Assembly: GCA_050084515.1 (NCBI GenBank)
Contig: CM114275.1
Location: 1,240,001 to 1,304,000, forward strand
Length of the DNA stretch: 64,000 nucleotides
Origin: Blasia pusilla
Taxonomy: Eukaryota > Marchantiophyta > Marchantiopsida > Blasiales
Direction of reading: 5' to 3'
Shown: positions 1 to 13,250 of the stretch, one piece after another
Layout: each line of letters starts with the position of its first letter
Position numbering within the stretch: the first letter of the stretch is position 1
The notes under the pieces: generated by a model
Database searches by the model: none
Told to the model about the DNA's origin: nothing
What the model saw: the letters and a program-made list of their open reading frames with translations, nothing else
Position numbers and translations under genes: made by a program

Positions 1-3000
1 TTCTTTTTAGTTTTAGCAATAGATGAATGTCATCTCTTATTCCGTCTCTCGTGCATTCAATTTTTTTAATTCTTATTTAAATTTAAAGTCTAAGAGCATT
101 GGGATTTTTTTCTATTTATTATTCTTATTTTTTTCTATTTATTATTTTAATTTTTTTCTTTCCTGATAATACTCCTTGATTAATTACTTGTAAAGCTTGC
201 TACAAGAGCTAACCAAAATAATAGTGTAGATGTCAATTTTGGTGTAAGGAACTTACACCTAATTGGGAGTTATGGATCTTAATACTAAAGATTTGTTCCT
301 TGAGAAGCCCTTTCAAGCATTATTGATCCCACATTGGAGCCTTAGGAACTTTGGTTGTTATATCAACCTCATTACTTGTACGGGAAAGTTAGATTGTGTG
401 TAGAGATGAGGAACCAATCGTACTATTTTATTATGGAATAGTGGTTGTACTGTTGAAGGATGTGAACTTATTCGGTGACTCGGAATATTTCTTATGTGCT
501 GATGTGTTTGTTGCTACAATGAGAAGGCCTCTATAGCAATGAAAGTTCCAACGGTTCCACTTTTGGGGTAAATAGCTCCCTAAGGAGCTTTGTAAGAAAA
601 TCAATCTTTATCCCCAAAAACTTCATACTATGGAATTTTCATCACAAGAAATGGATATTTCTTGTGGAGTTATCACCCACAGCCTATAGAACCAGTGTGC
701 AGCCTTGAGAGGGGGAATTTGAGAGTTAGTTATTATACTCGTGGGAAGGACATGTGGATAGGTTAGATAGTGAGAAAAAAAAAATATCAATTGTATGTAG
801 AGGCCGTGAAGAGGATCAGGCCTTTTTCACTATTTAACATTTCAAAGATGTAAGCAATTTTAGATGATCTTATGCATACCATATCTTTCACAATCCAGTC
901 GGCCAAGTTGGATAAAGATTATGCATATAATGATCATGTTTCAAGTCATATTTAAAATTATGATTGGGTCATGTATTTTAGTAAGTGGTTTAATTTTATT
1001 TTCTGTTCAAAATTTGATATCATTCTTAATTTCATACGTTTACATTCATTTTCCATTTACATTATACCCTCGAAAATTTTCATAAGGATAGATTGGCTTG
1101 AGGACCACAAGAAGCAACATATGAGAAATTCCATGGATAAAGGGAGGGATACATTCCTCCATCACTATATATATATATATATAAGGGAGAGGTCTCCATG
1201 GGTATTTGGAACCTAAAACCCACCTTGGGAACCATGAGAGTGCATATGAACCAAGGGTGTAGGATGGATTGAAAGTTTGGCTTTGGGTTTTTGATACCAA
1301 ACCAAGTCTAAGTAGTCCAATTATGGATTCTAACATTAGACCTTTAGGTCTAATATTAGAATCCATATCCGTGACTCAAATATTGAGTTCCAATTAGAGA
1401 CTTGAGTTCAAGATCCATTAGGCAGTTGGGACCACCAAACCTGCTAACACCGTTTTAGGTCTCGAGACTAGTAAGGAAGGTTGTCTTGAATGACTTTCTT
1501 GTGTCATGGAATGAGGGATTAATCCCGTATTTAACCCCGCTTAGATCTACTATTTTTAAAAGTAAGTGCATGACACGTATAGTGGGAATTTTTCTTTATT
1601 TTCTTTTTCTAAAACTAGAAAGTGGAGTGTGGAAGGGGAGATTTTGGGGGTATTTTTCTCAATAAATTGAAAGAAGGCTTAGATATTGGAGATCGAGAAG
1701 GGGATTAATGAAAGAAAGCTAATTCATTTAAGGTGAGGGGTTTCGTTTAGGTTGAAATAAGGAAGGTGAAGGGATTAGGATCTAGTTTTTCTGCAATCAG
1801 GGATAAAGGATTAGAATTCATTTATTTATTGAAAGAAATAGACCAGGATGGGATAGTGGAATGGAGAAGTTAAGAAAAAAATTAATAATATTTAGGAGTT
1901 CTAGAGAAAGAAGGTTGGAATTTTATTCAAATGATGCATTCTATAAGTAGACCAACTAGTTCTATTTTAATGACATAAATGAATAGATATCAAGTTATAA
2001 GAATGCCTAAAGGATTAATTTTTTGGTTGTGAATTTCTTAAAGAAAAATCAATGGGAAAAATCAATTATTGTAAGTTATTCATCAAAAGCTGGACTTGGA
2101 TTGGTACATAGAAATTGAGCAATCCATACACCAATCGAATTATAGGGTAACATGGTATTATGTGTGTAAACATTGCGACATGATATAATCTGATGTCTTC
2201 TCTATAAGTCTAAGTTCAATCTATCATATGATTTCTATCACATCTTCAAAACAAAATTAAAATTTCCAATTAAAATTTGGTCATGATATCTATCGCTCTT
2301 AGTTCCAAATCTATATAATTAGATCAAGTATTATCATTTGGCATTCACATATGCAAATTTTATATCTAAAAAAGATAATGGTTCTCAATATATCCTTATA
2401 TTGAATGTTGTAGACTTCTTTCAAAGCCCACTTTAGTTTAAGATAAGCCAAGCCTCTACAACCAACACGACCTTGATGCAATAGGCTTAAGGAACTAAGA
2501 TATCTAAAGATGGGCTCAAATAGAGCCTCCTTAGGAGTAGTATTAAATACCCTTTTGTCCCTTGTCCCTCCACCTCTTGGCATCTCATAAGAAAATGTGT
2601 GCACAAGTTGCCCTTACTATACGGAGGTCATAAAAGACCTTCAGTTCTAATGTACTTCCTCCCTCTTGTCGTGCGCTTACTCTTCTTGAACGTCAATCTC
2701 AAAGGTTGCGGAAGCGTACGTTTAGTATGACACACTCACACAATTGATATATACCAAAACACTCATGTTAGTATGGTTTGGATCAATCAGCCTTCAAAAT
2801 CCTCAAATTCTTAACTTGGGTCATTCATCAAGTTCAACCCTCATGGTTCCTCACTTCCAAATACGGGAAAGTCTTCCTAGACTCACGAAAAACATTTCTG
2901 GATAGTCGAGACACCTAAAACGACCCGCGCACGCCTAGCCGTCCCAACTGTCCAATCAACCTTGCATCAGTCCCAAATCAAAGCCTAACAAATGAGTTGG

Positions 3001-3507
3001 GAGTTGGAATCCAAGAGCGACCTCTAAAATCTACTTCCTTGAACTTGGCTTGGTGTTCACACCTTGATGTCAACCTCCTCATCCATTTTGTGTCCTTGGG
3101 TCACCCTACTGCTCCCCAAAGTAAAGTTCAAGTCTCTAGCACATTTGGAGACCCTCCCCGTTATATATAGTTTTGGGATTCTCCATCCTCCCCCTATCTT
3201 TGGGAAAGGACTTTCAAGCCGCTGCCTTTAGCCCTAAACCCAACTCCACGTTAAGTGGTTTCTGGATAATTTCTCAACTTGTGCTTATGCGTTTGTCTGG
3301 ATCTTTGGTCCATTAGAATCAGCTTTGCATGAGCTTTCCAAATTTATCTAACTCATCCCAAATTCATCTTAGGTTTGAAATTTATGATCCAAAATATTAT
3401 CAAACCCTAAACGCTAGTCATTTCCAAATATAGTTCTTAACCTCTTTAGTGACCACTCTTCCCAAACTCAACTTCTCTCAAGTTTTGGTTCGCATTTGGT
3501 TCAGGTT
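1..3507. other. AT-rich intergenic DNA, no gene recognised
   Basis: Only short overlapping reading frames with no recognisable protein family occur here. The one clear structure is the 44-bp inverted repeat at 1323-1366, listed separately. A short (AT)n run lies near 1168-1183. Confidence 0.6.
1323..1366. repeat. 44-bp near-perfect palindrome
   Basis: Two 21-base arms are separated by 2 bases. The left arm starts ATGGATTCTAAC and the right arm ends TTAGAATCCAT; 20 of 21 positions pair and one C/T difference is the only mismatch. It would form a long cruciform or hairpin. It has no coding context. Confidence 0.85.
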
Positions 3508-3536
3508 GCGACCATAAACGCATCGTTTATGGTCGC
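3508..3536. repeat. Perfect 13-bp hairpin, 3-base loop
   Basis: GCGACCATAAACG, loop CAT, CGTTTATGGTCGC. The stem is perfect and lies about 40 bases before a long (CT)n tract. No run of T follows, so it does not look like a terminator. It may be the subterminal hairpin of a decayed transposon, but no matching end was found. Confidence 0.7.
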
Positions 3537-3572
3537 GACAAGTTGTTTGTTCATCTATATACAAAGGGAGTG

Positions 3573-3574
<2 letters not shown>

Positions 3575-3638
<64 letters not shown>
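3575..3638. repeat. (CT)n microsatellite, 64 bases
   Basis: This is an uninterrupted TC dinucleotide run. Similar shorter runs occur at 4409-4426 and 25970-25985, and a 100-base run at 43681-43780. Confidence 0.97.
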
Positions 3639-3641
<3 letters not shown>

Positions 3642-4397
3642 ATGACCTACAAAATAATAGTAGGACTAAAATAACCCCAATAAAAGCATCATTATTATCT
3701 CTTCCTACCTACAAAACTCATAAAAATAGTAACAAGGTGTCCCTTTCATCCTACTTGATATAGAAAAATACTCATGTATGGCGTAAGTGTAATCAATCAT
3801 ATCTCCTAATGCGATAAATCATATGATATAATTCCTTTCACTTGCAACAATATTAGATTTATGAATAGAATAGTCTTAAAATTGACATGTGATTGACGTG
3901 TATTCTACGAGTAGTGTGATTTCCTAAAGCATATACTTGCATACTTCTAGATGTGAAAATCATCCTTATCTATTACAAGTCATATGCATATGGAATTACA
4001 TTTTTCCAACGTTTATGTATTTGAATGATAGCATTAAATTATTAATGAGTCTTGTCGTGAAAAAATTCATCGCTAATCAGATACATTGACTATGATCAAC
4101 ACATATCTAAGATCCATGCATCCCACTAATCTTAGAACATTATTACATGAATGATAAGTATTTTGGTCTTTGAGACATAACTCTTATCTTTAATCCATGG
4201 CTATGAATTATGTAAAGAACAGAACGACATATGATCTAAATATCAATCCTAGACCACTCTTAACTCAAATATCATGCACATACACATATCCACATAACGA
4301 ACATCTTTATCATCATCCATAAAAATTACCAAATCGGAAAAAACACATACATATAATCATATGTTAAATATCTCTAGTAAAAAAGTAGTCATATTTC

Positions 4398-4580
4398 ACA
4401 TATGTACCTCTCTCTCTCTCTCTCTCAACCAAACCAAACTCATTCTCATTGTGAGAGGATTGGATCACTCACATGGCAAGAAGGCCACCCTATGTTGTCT
4501 CATGGAAGGGGATTCAACAAAGAGAAAACAAGTTGTCAAAGCTCTCTCTCCTGAAGGTATAAGGTATATCCTCTATCTCT
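4398..4580. repeat. Solo fragment related to the gypsy 5' leader
   Basis: This segment resembles 34750-34930, which lies just inside the 5' LTR of the gypsy element. Both contain, in the same order and spacing, CAAACCAAAC, a GAGAGG motif, a TCATGG/TCATGC motif, TTCAACAAAGAGA, AGCTCTCTCTCCT and a pyrimidine-rich end. The downstream 100 bases may also be related but are more diverged. It probably marks an old member of the same or a sister retrotransposon family. No coding part is attached. Confidence 0.6.
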
Positions 4581-4599
4581 CTTCGAAGACCATTCCTTG

Positions 4600-6090
4600 A
4601 TGGCCTATACACAAATTTCACCTATCCAACCCTAATCCCAAATATTGGGTCAATGGGAACCTTTCAAAATGGGAAATCAACCATAGCCAAAATAGGGAAT
4701 TTATTCAAAAGGATAAGTTTCTCTAAATAATCCAAAATGGACCCTACACTAGGATTAACATGCACACATAGGCTCTCGATCTCTCTAGCATTTCTTCCTT
4801 GATCTATAAGTGTCGACACTTACCCAGTTATGTACCTCTATGATTTCTACAACCATCATAATACTAGTGATTCTAGTGTTTTATGTTGCCATTTGCATGT
4901 TCTGTGAATTTACCCGCTTATTGATTTTTTCCTAATTATTTAATCACTAGCATCTTTTCTTACCCATAGAAACAAAAAATGGATATATTAATGTCCAAAA
5001 TAGTTTTGTAGAAAGGATAGGCATAATTATAATAAAAATATACAATTCAAGTACTTTTGAAAAACCCTTTTTTATCTAAACATCACCCTCATGTAAATGT
5101 CACCTGTTCATGACATAATCACAAGAATTCAACATTACATGGCATGACTCTTATAGACCAAGTATGTTGGAAAATAATCAATATTGTGACATCAAAGTAG
5201 AAACAAGGATTACTTTCATAAACCATAGAAATTCTCCTTGTTACAAACTTTGTTCTATATATGTTCTATGTAAGAAAATATCACTTAGAACATGATTCCA
5301 TGAATATGGGCATTGTTAGGATCCTCTAAGGCTGTATCTTTGTATCATTGCATGGTCTTGAAAAGGAGGCATAACTAATCAAAGGGAATGAGAAAATTTT
5401 GAAATCATTTCAAATGATATTTAGATAAAGAAAAAATCTTATTGTTATTATGCTATTATTATACAATGATTAGGTGATGTTTGGAGAAATTTTCCAATTT
5501 GGTATGAAAGTTTTAGACTTCCAAAAAAATTTCGTTGCATGATTCTTTAGAATCGATGGATCAAACCCTTCAAATATTCCAAGATGCTTCTTTATGGGGA
5601 GGAATGTGTTGGTGGGGTTGGTTCTTACAAGGGTTTCCCTTTTAGTTACGGCCCCTATAAGCACTCCCTAATTTTTTCTCTCTCCATCTAACCTATCCAC
5701 CGTGTCCTACACACGTGTTTTAGAATCACTTTCTCCCTACCTCTCTCAAAGGGCTGCACATTGGTTTCATCTTGGTTGTAGTCGTGGATCCCATTGACCC
5801 ACTATATCCTCTCGATTATCTTTTTCTTTTTCTTTTCCATTGATGGATTCACTCATCCTCTTGTACTCATGGTGCACCTGGACCACGATGTGTGAGCGCA
5901 AAAAGCAATAACATCATGGAACAACTTTTGCTCCTCAAGTATGTAACAATGACATGGATCCCCATAGGTCCATCTCCTTGCATTGGACTTTTGAGTAGAA
6001 AACCGTGTGGGCAGGAAATTTGGAACATTTCCCAGCCGTTTTATAGAGCCCTACCATGTGACCATATGGCTATCTATCAAGGACATTGAA
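4600..6090. other. AT-rich intergenic DNA, nothing recognised
   Basis: No open frame longer than about 65 codons has a family signature, and no obvious repeat was seen. Confidence 0.5.
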
Positions 6091-6097
6091 TTAAGGC

Positions 6098-6997
6098 ATG
6101 TTCCACATACATTCCATGCAGATGTTTGCTATGAGCGTCACTCTCGACCCGCCCTCCGAAGCTTCAAGAACCCGAAGCCGTCATTCCATGCGAGTGAGAC
6201 CGTCGTGCTATCCCCCCAAGATTCGCATGGCACTTCGAAACGCCTGTTCCTCCGCTAACATGTTACGAGTGCCATCCGCCTCGACGGGAATCCACAACAA
6301 CCTAACCACAGTAAACTGGGCCCTTTGGAAGCTGCGACCGCGCCAGCCACGAAAGTCGTGCCGGCTGGCTGTTCCTGTACTGTATTCTAACGTACATGGT
6401 TGGCGCGCTACAGTGCAAGGCGCGCGGTTGGGGGTTAACGCCTCCGCGAGCAACCAGGACGTCGTCCTCCCGCCCATCCGTCCACGTCGCGCGGGCCGCA
6501 GCCGCAGGTTGGACGTCCGAACTACGGTTACTGGAGAAGAACATGCTCCGACGGCTCATTGGGATTCGAAAGGATGAGAGAGGACATGACACACGGACGG
6601 AATCTTCGGGTCTCGTAAGTAATCACCGGAGGCCGCTAATCATGTGTTGTGGGTCAATGTTTGGTCCCCGGAAGGAGTAAGATCCACAATTCGGGGGAGA
6701 GTTTGCAGTCCCTCGTCCAGTAACAAGGGCCGCATCTTCGCATATGGGGAGGGCGAGGACTTTGGGCCGACCTTTCCTTATTTGAAATCATTGCGTTTTT
6801 GTAATCTAGTCCTAAAATGGAAACATCGGCTTTCGAGTCGCTGCGGTATGCTTCTTTTAGCCGCATCACTTCAATTGCCTCTTGGAGTACGGGGCTGGTT
6901 ATTTATTTATTTATTTCATAAAAGCATGCGGGAGCTGATTATTAGCCTACTAGGTGGCTGGTACTTACGCTGGAACATTGGGCCTGTCTTATCGTAA
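6098..6997. other. Anonymous GC-rich island with overlapping frames
   Basis: Base composition rises sharply between about 6110 and 6880 in the middle of AT-rich DNA, with CG-containing words throughout. Open frames of up to 159 codons exist on both strands (longest 6098-6577 on plus), but none shows a recognisable domain and the frames compete with one another, as expected from GC-rich non-coding DNA. It could be a decayed gene, a GC-rich transposon interior or an old promoter/leader. No function is proposed. Confidence 0.35.
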
Positions 6998-6999
6998 GT

Positions 7000-9900
7000 G
7001 ACACTTCACTCTTAATCTGCAACCCTTCATTCGCGCAATTAACCCGTGTAACTTGACTCTTAGGACCTGCTCAGGACTCCTGTCCCTTGCTATCCCTCTA
7101 GAGTCTTCGAGATTTGTCTTGTGTCCTTAGCGGATTCATTCATTGAGTAGCGTAGTGGGCCCGAATTCGAACTTTTCTCCTTTTCTGGGGGAGTGAGTTT
7201 GTAAAGAACACCATTAGGTTTGTAGACTATATTCCTAGCCATACGATCAACAAGCCTGAGTTATAATTCAAAGAGAGGGGTATTACTAATTGGGGAAATG
7301 TGAAATCAGTTTTCAAAGAAAAAAATGTAAAGTTTGTTACAAACTAACGAAATGAGAAATAGATACACGTATTGTGAAATATGAGTTTAAATTTCGATTT
7401 TCCATTTTTCTAAAACATTTGAAAGTACAATGGAAGAAGATGTACTATAATCACAAATACTAATTGAATTCTTGCACCAAAGTTTATAGGGAAATCTCCT
7501 AGTATGAAGTTGAAAAATGCAATGATTTTATGAGGGACATCATACATGAATATTACAGGTGGATTTGTATTTTAATAAGGCTTGAGTCATGTGGTAGGTT
7601 GATGTGACTTCTTTTTTTTCCATAGTTCCTGAAGAAGCACCATTGGATCGTACATGTTTTGAGTTATATCGAATTGCAATATCAATGGAAAAATTCAATT
7701 ATGAGAACTTATAGCAAGACTATTAACATTTATTAATCAAGTTTCTCCATTCCATAAATAATTTCACGTATTGTAGAAGGCTAAACTAGCTTGCGCTAAT
7801 TTTCAAACATGCATGTACCTTTTGGTAAAGAGGTGCCCACAACAAAAGCATCCCTCTTCTACATTCCGGAAAAAGATCCGTCTTCTATATAAATAAAGAT
7901 AGTTTTCATCCAAAATAGTCTCCATCCCCATCTCCGCACTTTGGACCAGAAAAAACCCACTTTTATTTCAAAAAAGGATTTCTTTCTCAATTTTATCCTC
8001 TTTTTTCTTTTTAAAAAATATCAAAAAAATTTGTTTAAAAAAATTATAAACAGCGAACAATATGAAGGATGATTCATACAGTCACGCTCTAACCTTAATA
8101 ATAATCTATAAAGATCATCCTAACTTAATCCTTGCAAAGTAGAAAACTTGAGTTAGGTCACCGAGATATCTTGCAAGAGTGAGTATGTCACGATTGGTAT
8201 CGTGGTATCTTGTATTTCGTGCCTCTCCTCATTCTAATTGTAAATCCCTAGGTTAGCGCATTCATCAAGCCTCAACCTATACCCTTCGATTGTTCATCCT
8301 TGTTGGAGTAAAAATCAAAGAAAGAAAGAATCCCTACCTACATTTACTTATAGGGTTTTCCAAAGACCCTACTTCTACTAAGTATGTCTTATTGGGAATC
8401 TCTTTGTGGCCTGAACGAAAAGTTGAATCATAACTCATAACTCAATCCAAAAAATCTTGTTATATTAAACTATGAAGGTTACATAAATTTTCTCTCAAAA
8501 TAGGGCTTTTAGTGTCGTATAGATTATATTGAAAACTATCAGTATTATATTTTCTATAATCATGAATAACATTTCCTCTTAATATTCTCATTCAAAATTT
8601 AATTTAAAAAGGGAATAAATTGCTTGACTTAATCTCTTGAATATTTCCATCATTTTAAATTAAGATCATGAAGGCCCCTATTTCGTTCAAAATACATATT
8701 AGAAAGAATATTATATTATCTCTCCACTCTCTAGAATGAATTTCTAGAAACATGAATGATAACGTCGCGAATAGGCGGAATAGCTAAGTCCATGGCACTC
8801 ATACTCGTGGGAACCCAAGAAGTGAATCATGATTTCAAGTCTAAGGAGGAGAGACCTTGGTGTGACCCACCAAAATCATAACCTATGCTAGCTAGTTCAA
8901 GACTAAGAACGGTGGTGGAATCGACCGCGATACCAATACTCTAACACTAGGCAAGATATGCACACACTTCACGTCAAACCTTGGTGAGAAAGGGCATAAT
9001 TCCTCACAAGGATAAAGTCCAGAAAAGCAAGGGGGAGACCCTTGAGCCAAGCTCCAAGTCAAGGATGAGGAGCAAGGAATGCGTGACTGGTCAAGAAGAG
9101 CGAGATGCTAAGAGACTAGTCACCAAATGCCAAAGGCAACAAAACAACCATGAGATGCAAAACAAGACTTGAATTTGGATATGCGCTAGCCATAAGATAC
9201 ACGAAACGTGAGTCCAAGCTCCAAGATGCATTTGGGAAGTTGGAAGTTTTAGAATCTATAGAAATATTTCATCAAACCATGATGGGGAGCAACTAGTTAA
9301 ACGCAAGTTCATGGTCCAAACATGATTGCAACCACGTTTGGGTTGTGGGCTAAAATCAAGGGCCTTGGTGGATGATGGGAAAGGCGGAGTTCCAATTAAG
9401 AACCCTAGAAGTATCAATATGGGGGGACCTTCTTCCATCATACTTGCTAAAATCCATTAATAAAGGATGCATCATGATGTTTTTTTGGCCATGTTTTAGG
9501 CTTGAGCCAAGAAACCATTCAAAACATACTTTGAGGAATTAACTAATGTATTCTAGTATAGTAGAGTGACTTGGCGATGTTGGAAAAATCTTGGGGAAGA
9601 GGCTTCCTAAGGAGATGGTACATATTTGGGGAGAATCAAACGTGATTAATGCTTCATAGCTTCTCGGATATCTACAAAACATGCAACAAGCTGGGTCTTT
9701 GAGACTCAACCCAAAACTTCCATTTGCAAAGCTCAAGGTCGGTAGTTATTTAGGATGAAGCAAAGAGGAATAGAGGTTGAACTCTATGACGATTAAATAT
9801 AACTTGAAATAAGTTTTGATTGGATATTTTTAGTTTAATATTTCTAAACATAAAAATATGAGATATAAAATTCATAAGTTGATATTTCTTGTGAGCTCAA

Positions 9901-12379
9901 AAAAAAAAAACTTGCCAAATTTGAAGACTTATCAACATGTCAAACTTCTAGAACTAAATATTTCAAGTGCTAATGCAAATTAGAGTATGATTAATTCCCA
10001 ATAGTACTACGACTTCCCAATTTTTAATATGAGTTCTTATCATATTTTAGGCTTTATACATTCTAAATTCCTGTGATTGTAAGGTGTAAAGTAGTTTTTT
10101 AATTTGTAAATGCAAATATTATATTGAAATAAAGAAAATATGATGCATTGAGAATCAAATAACTTAAGACGTAGTGTGAGCTTTTTTTCTGGGCCATTTT
10201 ACTCAAAAGTGATATTTATGATTAGTTTAGGGCTTAGAAATTTTTTTTCTAAAGTTGAATATTGATTATTTTAGCTCTTTGCCTGTAATAGCATATTGAG
10301 GGCATCTCTACAGTAAGATAAATTACATGGAAAATTTTATTCGATTTTACTAAGTCTCCATAACTTGGAAAGAACCATCTAATTCTTTTTTTCCATCACC
10401 ATCATCTCTCACTAAATAAGTTGTCCCCACAAGCTGCATAGCATTGTCTAAAAGTTGAACATGGTACATGGGCCTTGCATCTTGTACAAGGGAACACTTT
10501 AACTAACATCCACCTTCATGTTTGGTGGGAAATACGCATAACAAACACCATAAACATGATTTTTCTAAAACAAATCCTTGAACCATAATTTGATGGGATG
10601 GTAAAATGCATGGTCAAATTAATGACTCAAATAATGATTGAGATGGGGATGGAAGTTTCTTCTCTAACCAAGGAGAGGGCCATCCTAGTTTATCAAGTGG
10701 TATGGAGATTCTCTAAAGTTTTAGTGATATAATATGTGCACAAGTGATCTCTTGACATTTAGAGAGAATATGATTCAAACATATGAGGTTGAGAAGTTTA
10801 TTTTCGAAATTTTTAACTACTTAATACCAAAGATGGTAAGTCCTTCCTCAAAATGTAAATCTAATATTTTTTTCAAATTGCAGGTTGGACCAATTAGCCT
10901 AGTGTATTTTTTTATAGTTTTTGGATTTTTTATATTATGATTATATTTTTTAATTAAAAAATATGATTACTCACTTTGCGTGATGAGATTTGTGTTGAAT
11001 TTCTATCATTTACTCATATCCCAATATGTAGGCCCAAAACTAGTATGAGTATAAGGCAAATAGAGTATATGATTATAAAACACAAAAGAAATGCCATATT
11101 AAATTTGAATCAATGTTGTTTCATCACACACCATTCATGTGTTGCGTATGCTTCTCCACATTGAAATTACAACTAGTAGAATACTGGAGAATACTTTGCC
11201 ATTTGGTCATAATTTGATGATATAAAGTACCCTACAACTTTGCTTCACTTTATATAATGAAAAAATAAGGTTTGTAATTCAACTTTTCTTCTCTTTTGAT
11301 TGAACATTTCCTTTGCATATTTGATCATGGTGAATAACTTTCCTATGTTCTTTTTTGTACCTTGTACTTTTAGTCCTTGGTTCTTACTCTTTTTTCTACA
11401 CAAAAAATAATTTTCAAGTTTAAAAATAGAATTCATTAAAATATTACATTGGAATTTGGTGGTCTAACTTTATGACCTTTTATCCATGTGGCTCTATATC
11501 AAATAAAACTTCACTTACTCATGATAAATCCCTTTATGTATTAAAGTCTCCTCTTTCATTATTGTATCCTTACTTTCTCCTTCTTCTTTTTTTGATATAT
11601 CTTTATTGAGCCATTCATCTTTTGTATCTGTAAGTGCTTAACTACTTTTTCCTTGTTTTTCTTGGGTTCAATTATTGGTGATTTCATAAATTATTTACTC
11701 CCATATTTTCTTTGTGTCTAAAGTTGCAATCAATTATGTACATCTCCCGCATAGTTATCCATTATAATAATTCCTTTTGAAAGAATTTCATAATGTCACA
11801 TATGTATGATATACTTAGAATAAGCAAACATCATTATGTAGCTTTTTCTTAGCAAATTTGTAGAATGACCAAATCTTCCTTAACTAAGAAAGTTTGAAAT
11901 GTTTCAATTCTCTTTTAGCTTAGATTAATTATTGCATAGAACTACCTAGGTGGCCTTTATTATAGATCATACGTAGATATTATTATTTTTATTCTAGTGA
12001 AAAAGAAAACCATAGATCTTTGCTTGAAATCTACTTATCCACTCCATGGTTAATAGAGGCTTATGACTCCTTGTCTTACCTCCTAATCGTAGCTTTATTT
12101 GTATACATTCACTTTGCATACATTAGAAATATTGATCCAAAATGAACGTTATAGCATTGCATTTCCTTATAAGAACTTCAACTTAAGATCTAGTAGTTAA
12201 CCCATTGAATTTCAACTCTTATTTATACATAATTTCTTATATAAAAATTATTTCTAAATACAATGGATTTCCATTAAATATATTTTAAGTTTCCTTCCCA
12301 AATGGATGGTCCATTTATTATTTGAATATAGGATTTTACACATACTCCAATGTGGCTCTTCTTTATAAATATTTTCATC
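7000..12379. other. Long AT-rich intergenic stretch, nothing recognised
   Basis: The sequence is strongly AT-rich with many homopolymer A/T runs. No protein family, RNA gene or transposon end was recognised. The longest frames are about 60-80 codons and unconvincing. Confidence 0.5.
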
Positions 12380-12825
12380 TTATTATTATGTATATTTGCA
12401 TTTTCTTTGTTACAACTTCATATTTGTGATATGAAGTTTTAAAGATTTTTCATCAAGCATTCTCAATAGATCTAAAATGTTAGTATTGAATGACTTCATT
12501 TTTTCCCCACAAATAACTTGTCATTATCATGCTTTATTGGCCAATTTTACAATGAGGGTTAGTTTTCTTCATTAAATGGTTTTTTTTCTTGAAATTTCTA
12601 AGCTCCATTTCCTACACCTATCAAACCTAACTATTGTGTCCTTTATGGCTGGTAATTAGCATTGGAAAATTCAACAATAAAACCTACAAGTGCTTTAACC
12701 TCTTTTGACAAGGCAATTACGGGATAATTTAAACCAATATCACAATTGACTTGGAATTAGCACTTAAACTTCATATTACAAATATGAAGTTGTAACAAAG
12801 AAAATGCAAATATGAATGATAATAA
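12380..12825. repeat. Inverted-repeat (MITE-like or fold-back) element
   Basis: The arm at about 12380-12441 is the reverse complement of the arm at about 12762-12825. Over roughly 60 bases the two share TATTTGCATTTTCTTTGTTA and the following ACTTCATATTTGT with few differences. The interior is about 320 AT-rich bases without coding potential. Each arm contains its own small palindrome (ACTTCATA...TATGAAGT). I could not define a target-site duplication, so the superfamily is open. Confidence 0.7.
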
Positions 12826-13250
12826 CTTAATTAAAACTTCATTATTCATGGTGCATTGGAGGTTCATTTCCAAGGATGTGGTCCTCCTAGGAGTTCATCC
12901 AACCATGTTTGACATGCAAGTCTCTACAAGGATTGTGTCTTTGTGACTATCACTAGAGTCAACTATATCCATATGCAACCCTCCTTGCACATCACCTAGA
13001 TCTCAGATGTTCAACACCTTATACTAAATTCTTATCAATGAATGAACGGGAGGCAACACAAGAGTGGTCTCAAAAATCCGACAAGGTAAGAAGTATCCAT
13101 GGGCAAGAAAGCTAAATATCCGCACGATTGCATCTTCCATGCTGCAACCGACTCCACCCACATACATCCATGAGACTTTGTCTTGCATCTTGGCGAGTAT
13201 GATTGGCTTACTTTTTTCCTTCCGGATTTTGTAATTATATTTGAATCGTG

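Noticed and set aside
8187-8945. TTGGTATCG(T/C)GGT sites resembling tRNA primer sites (plus near 8190, minus near 8930)
   Set aside because: No LTR-like direct repeats flank them, and the sequence differs from the common initiator-Met primer site.
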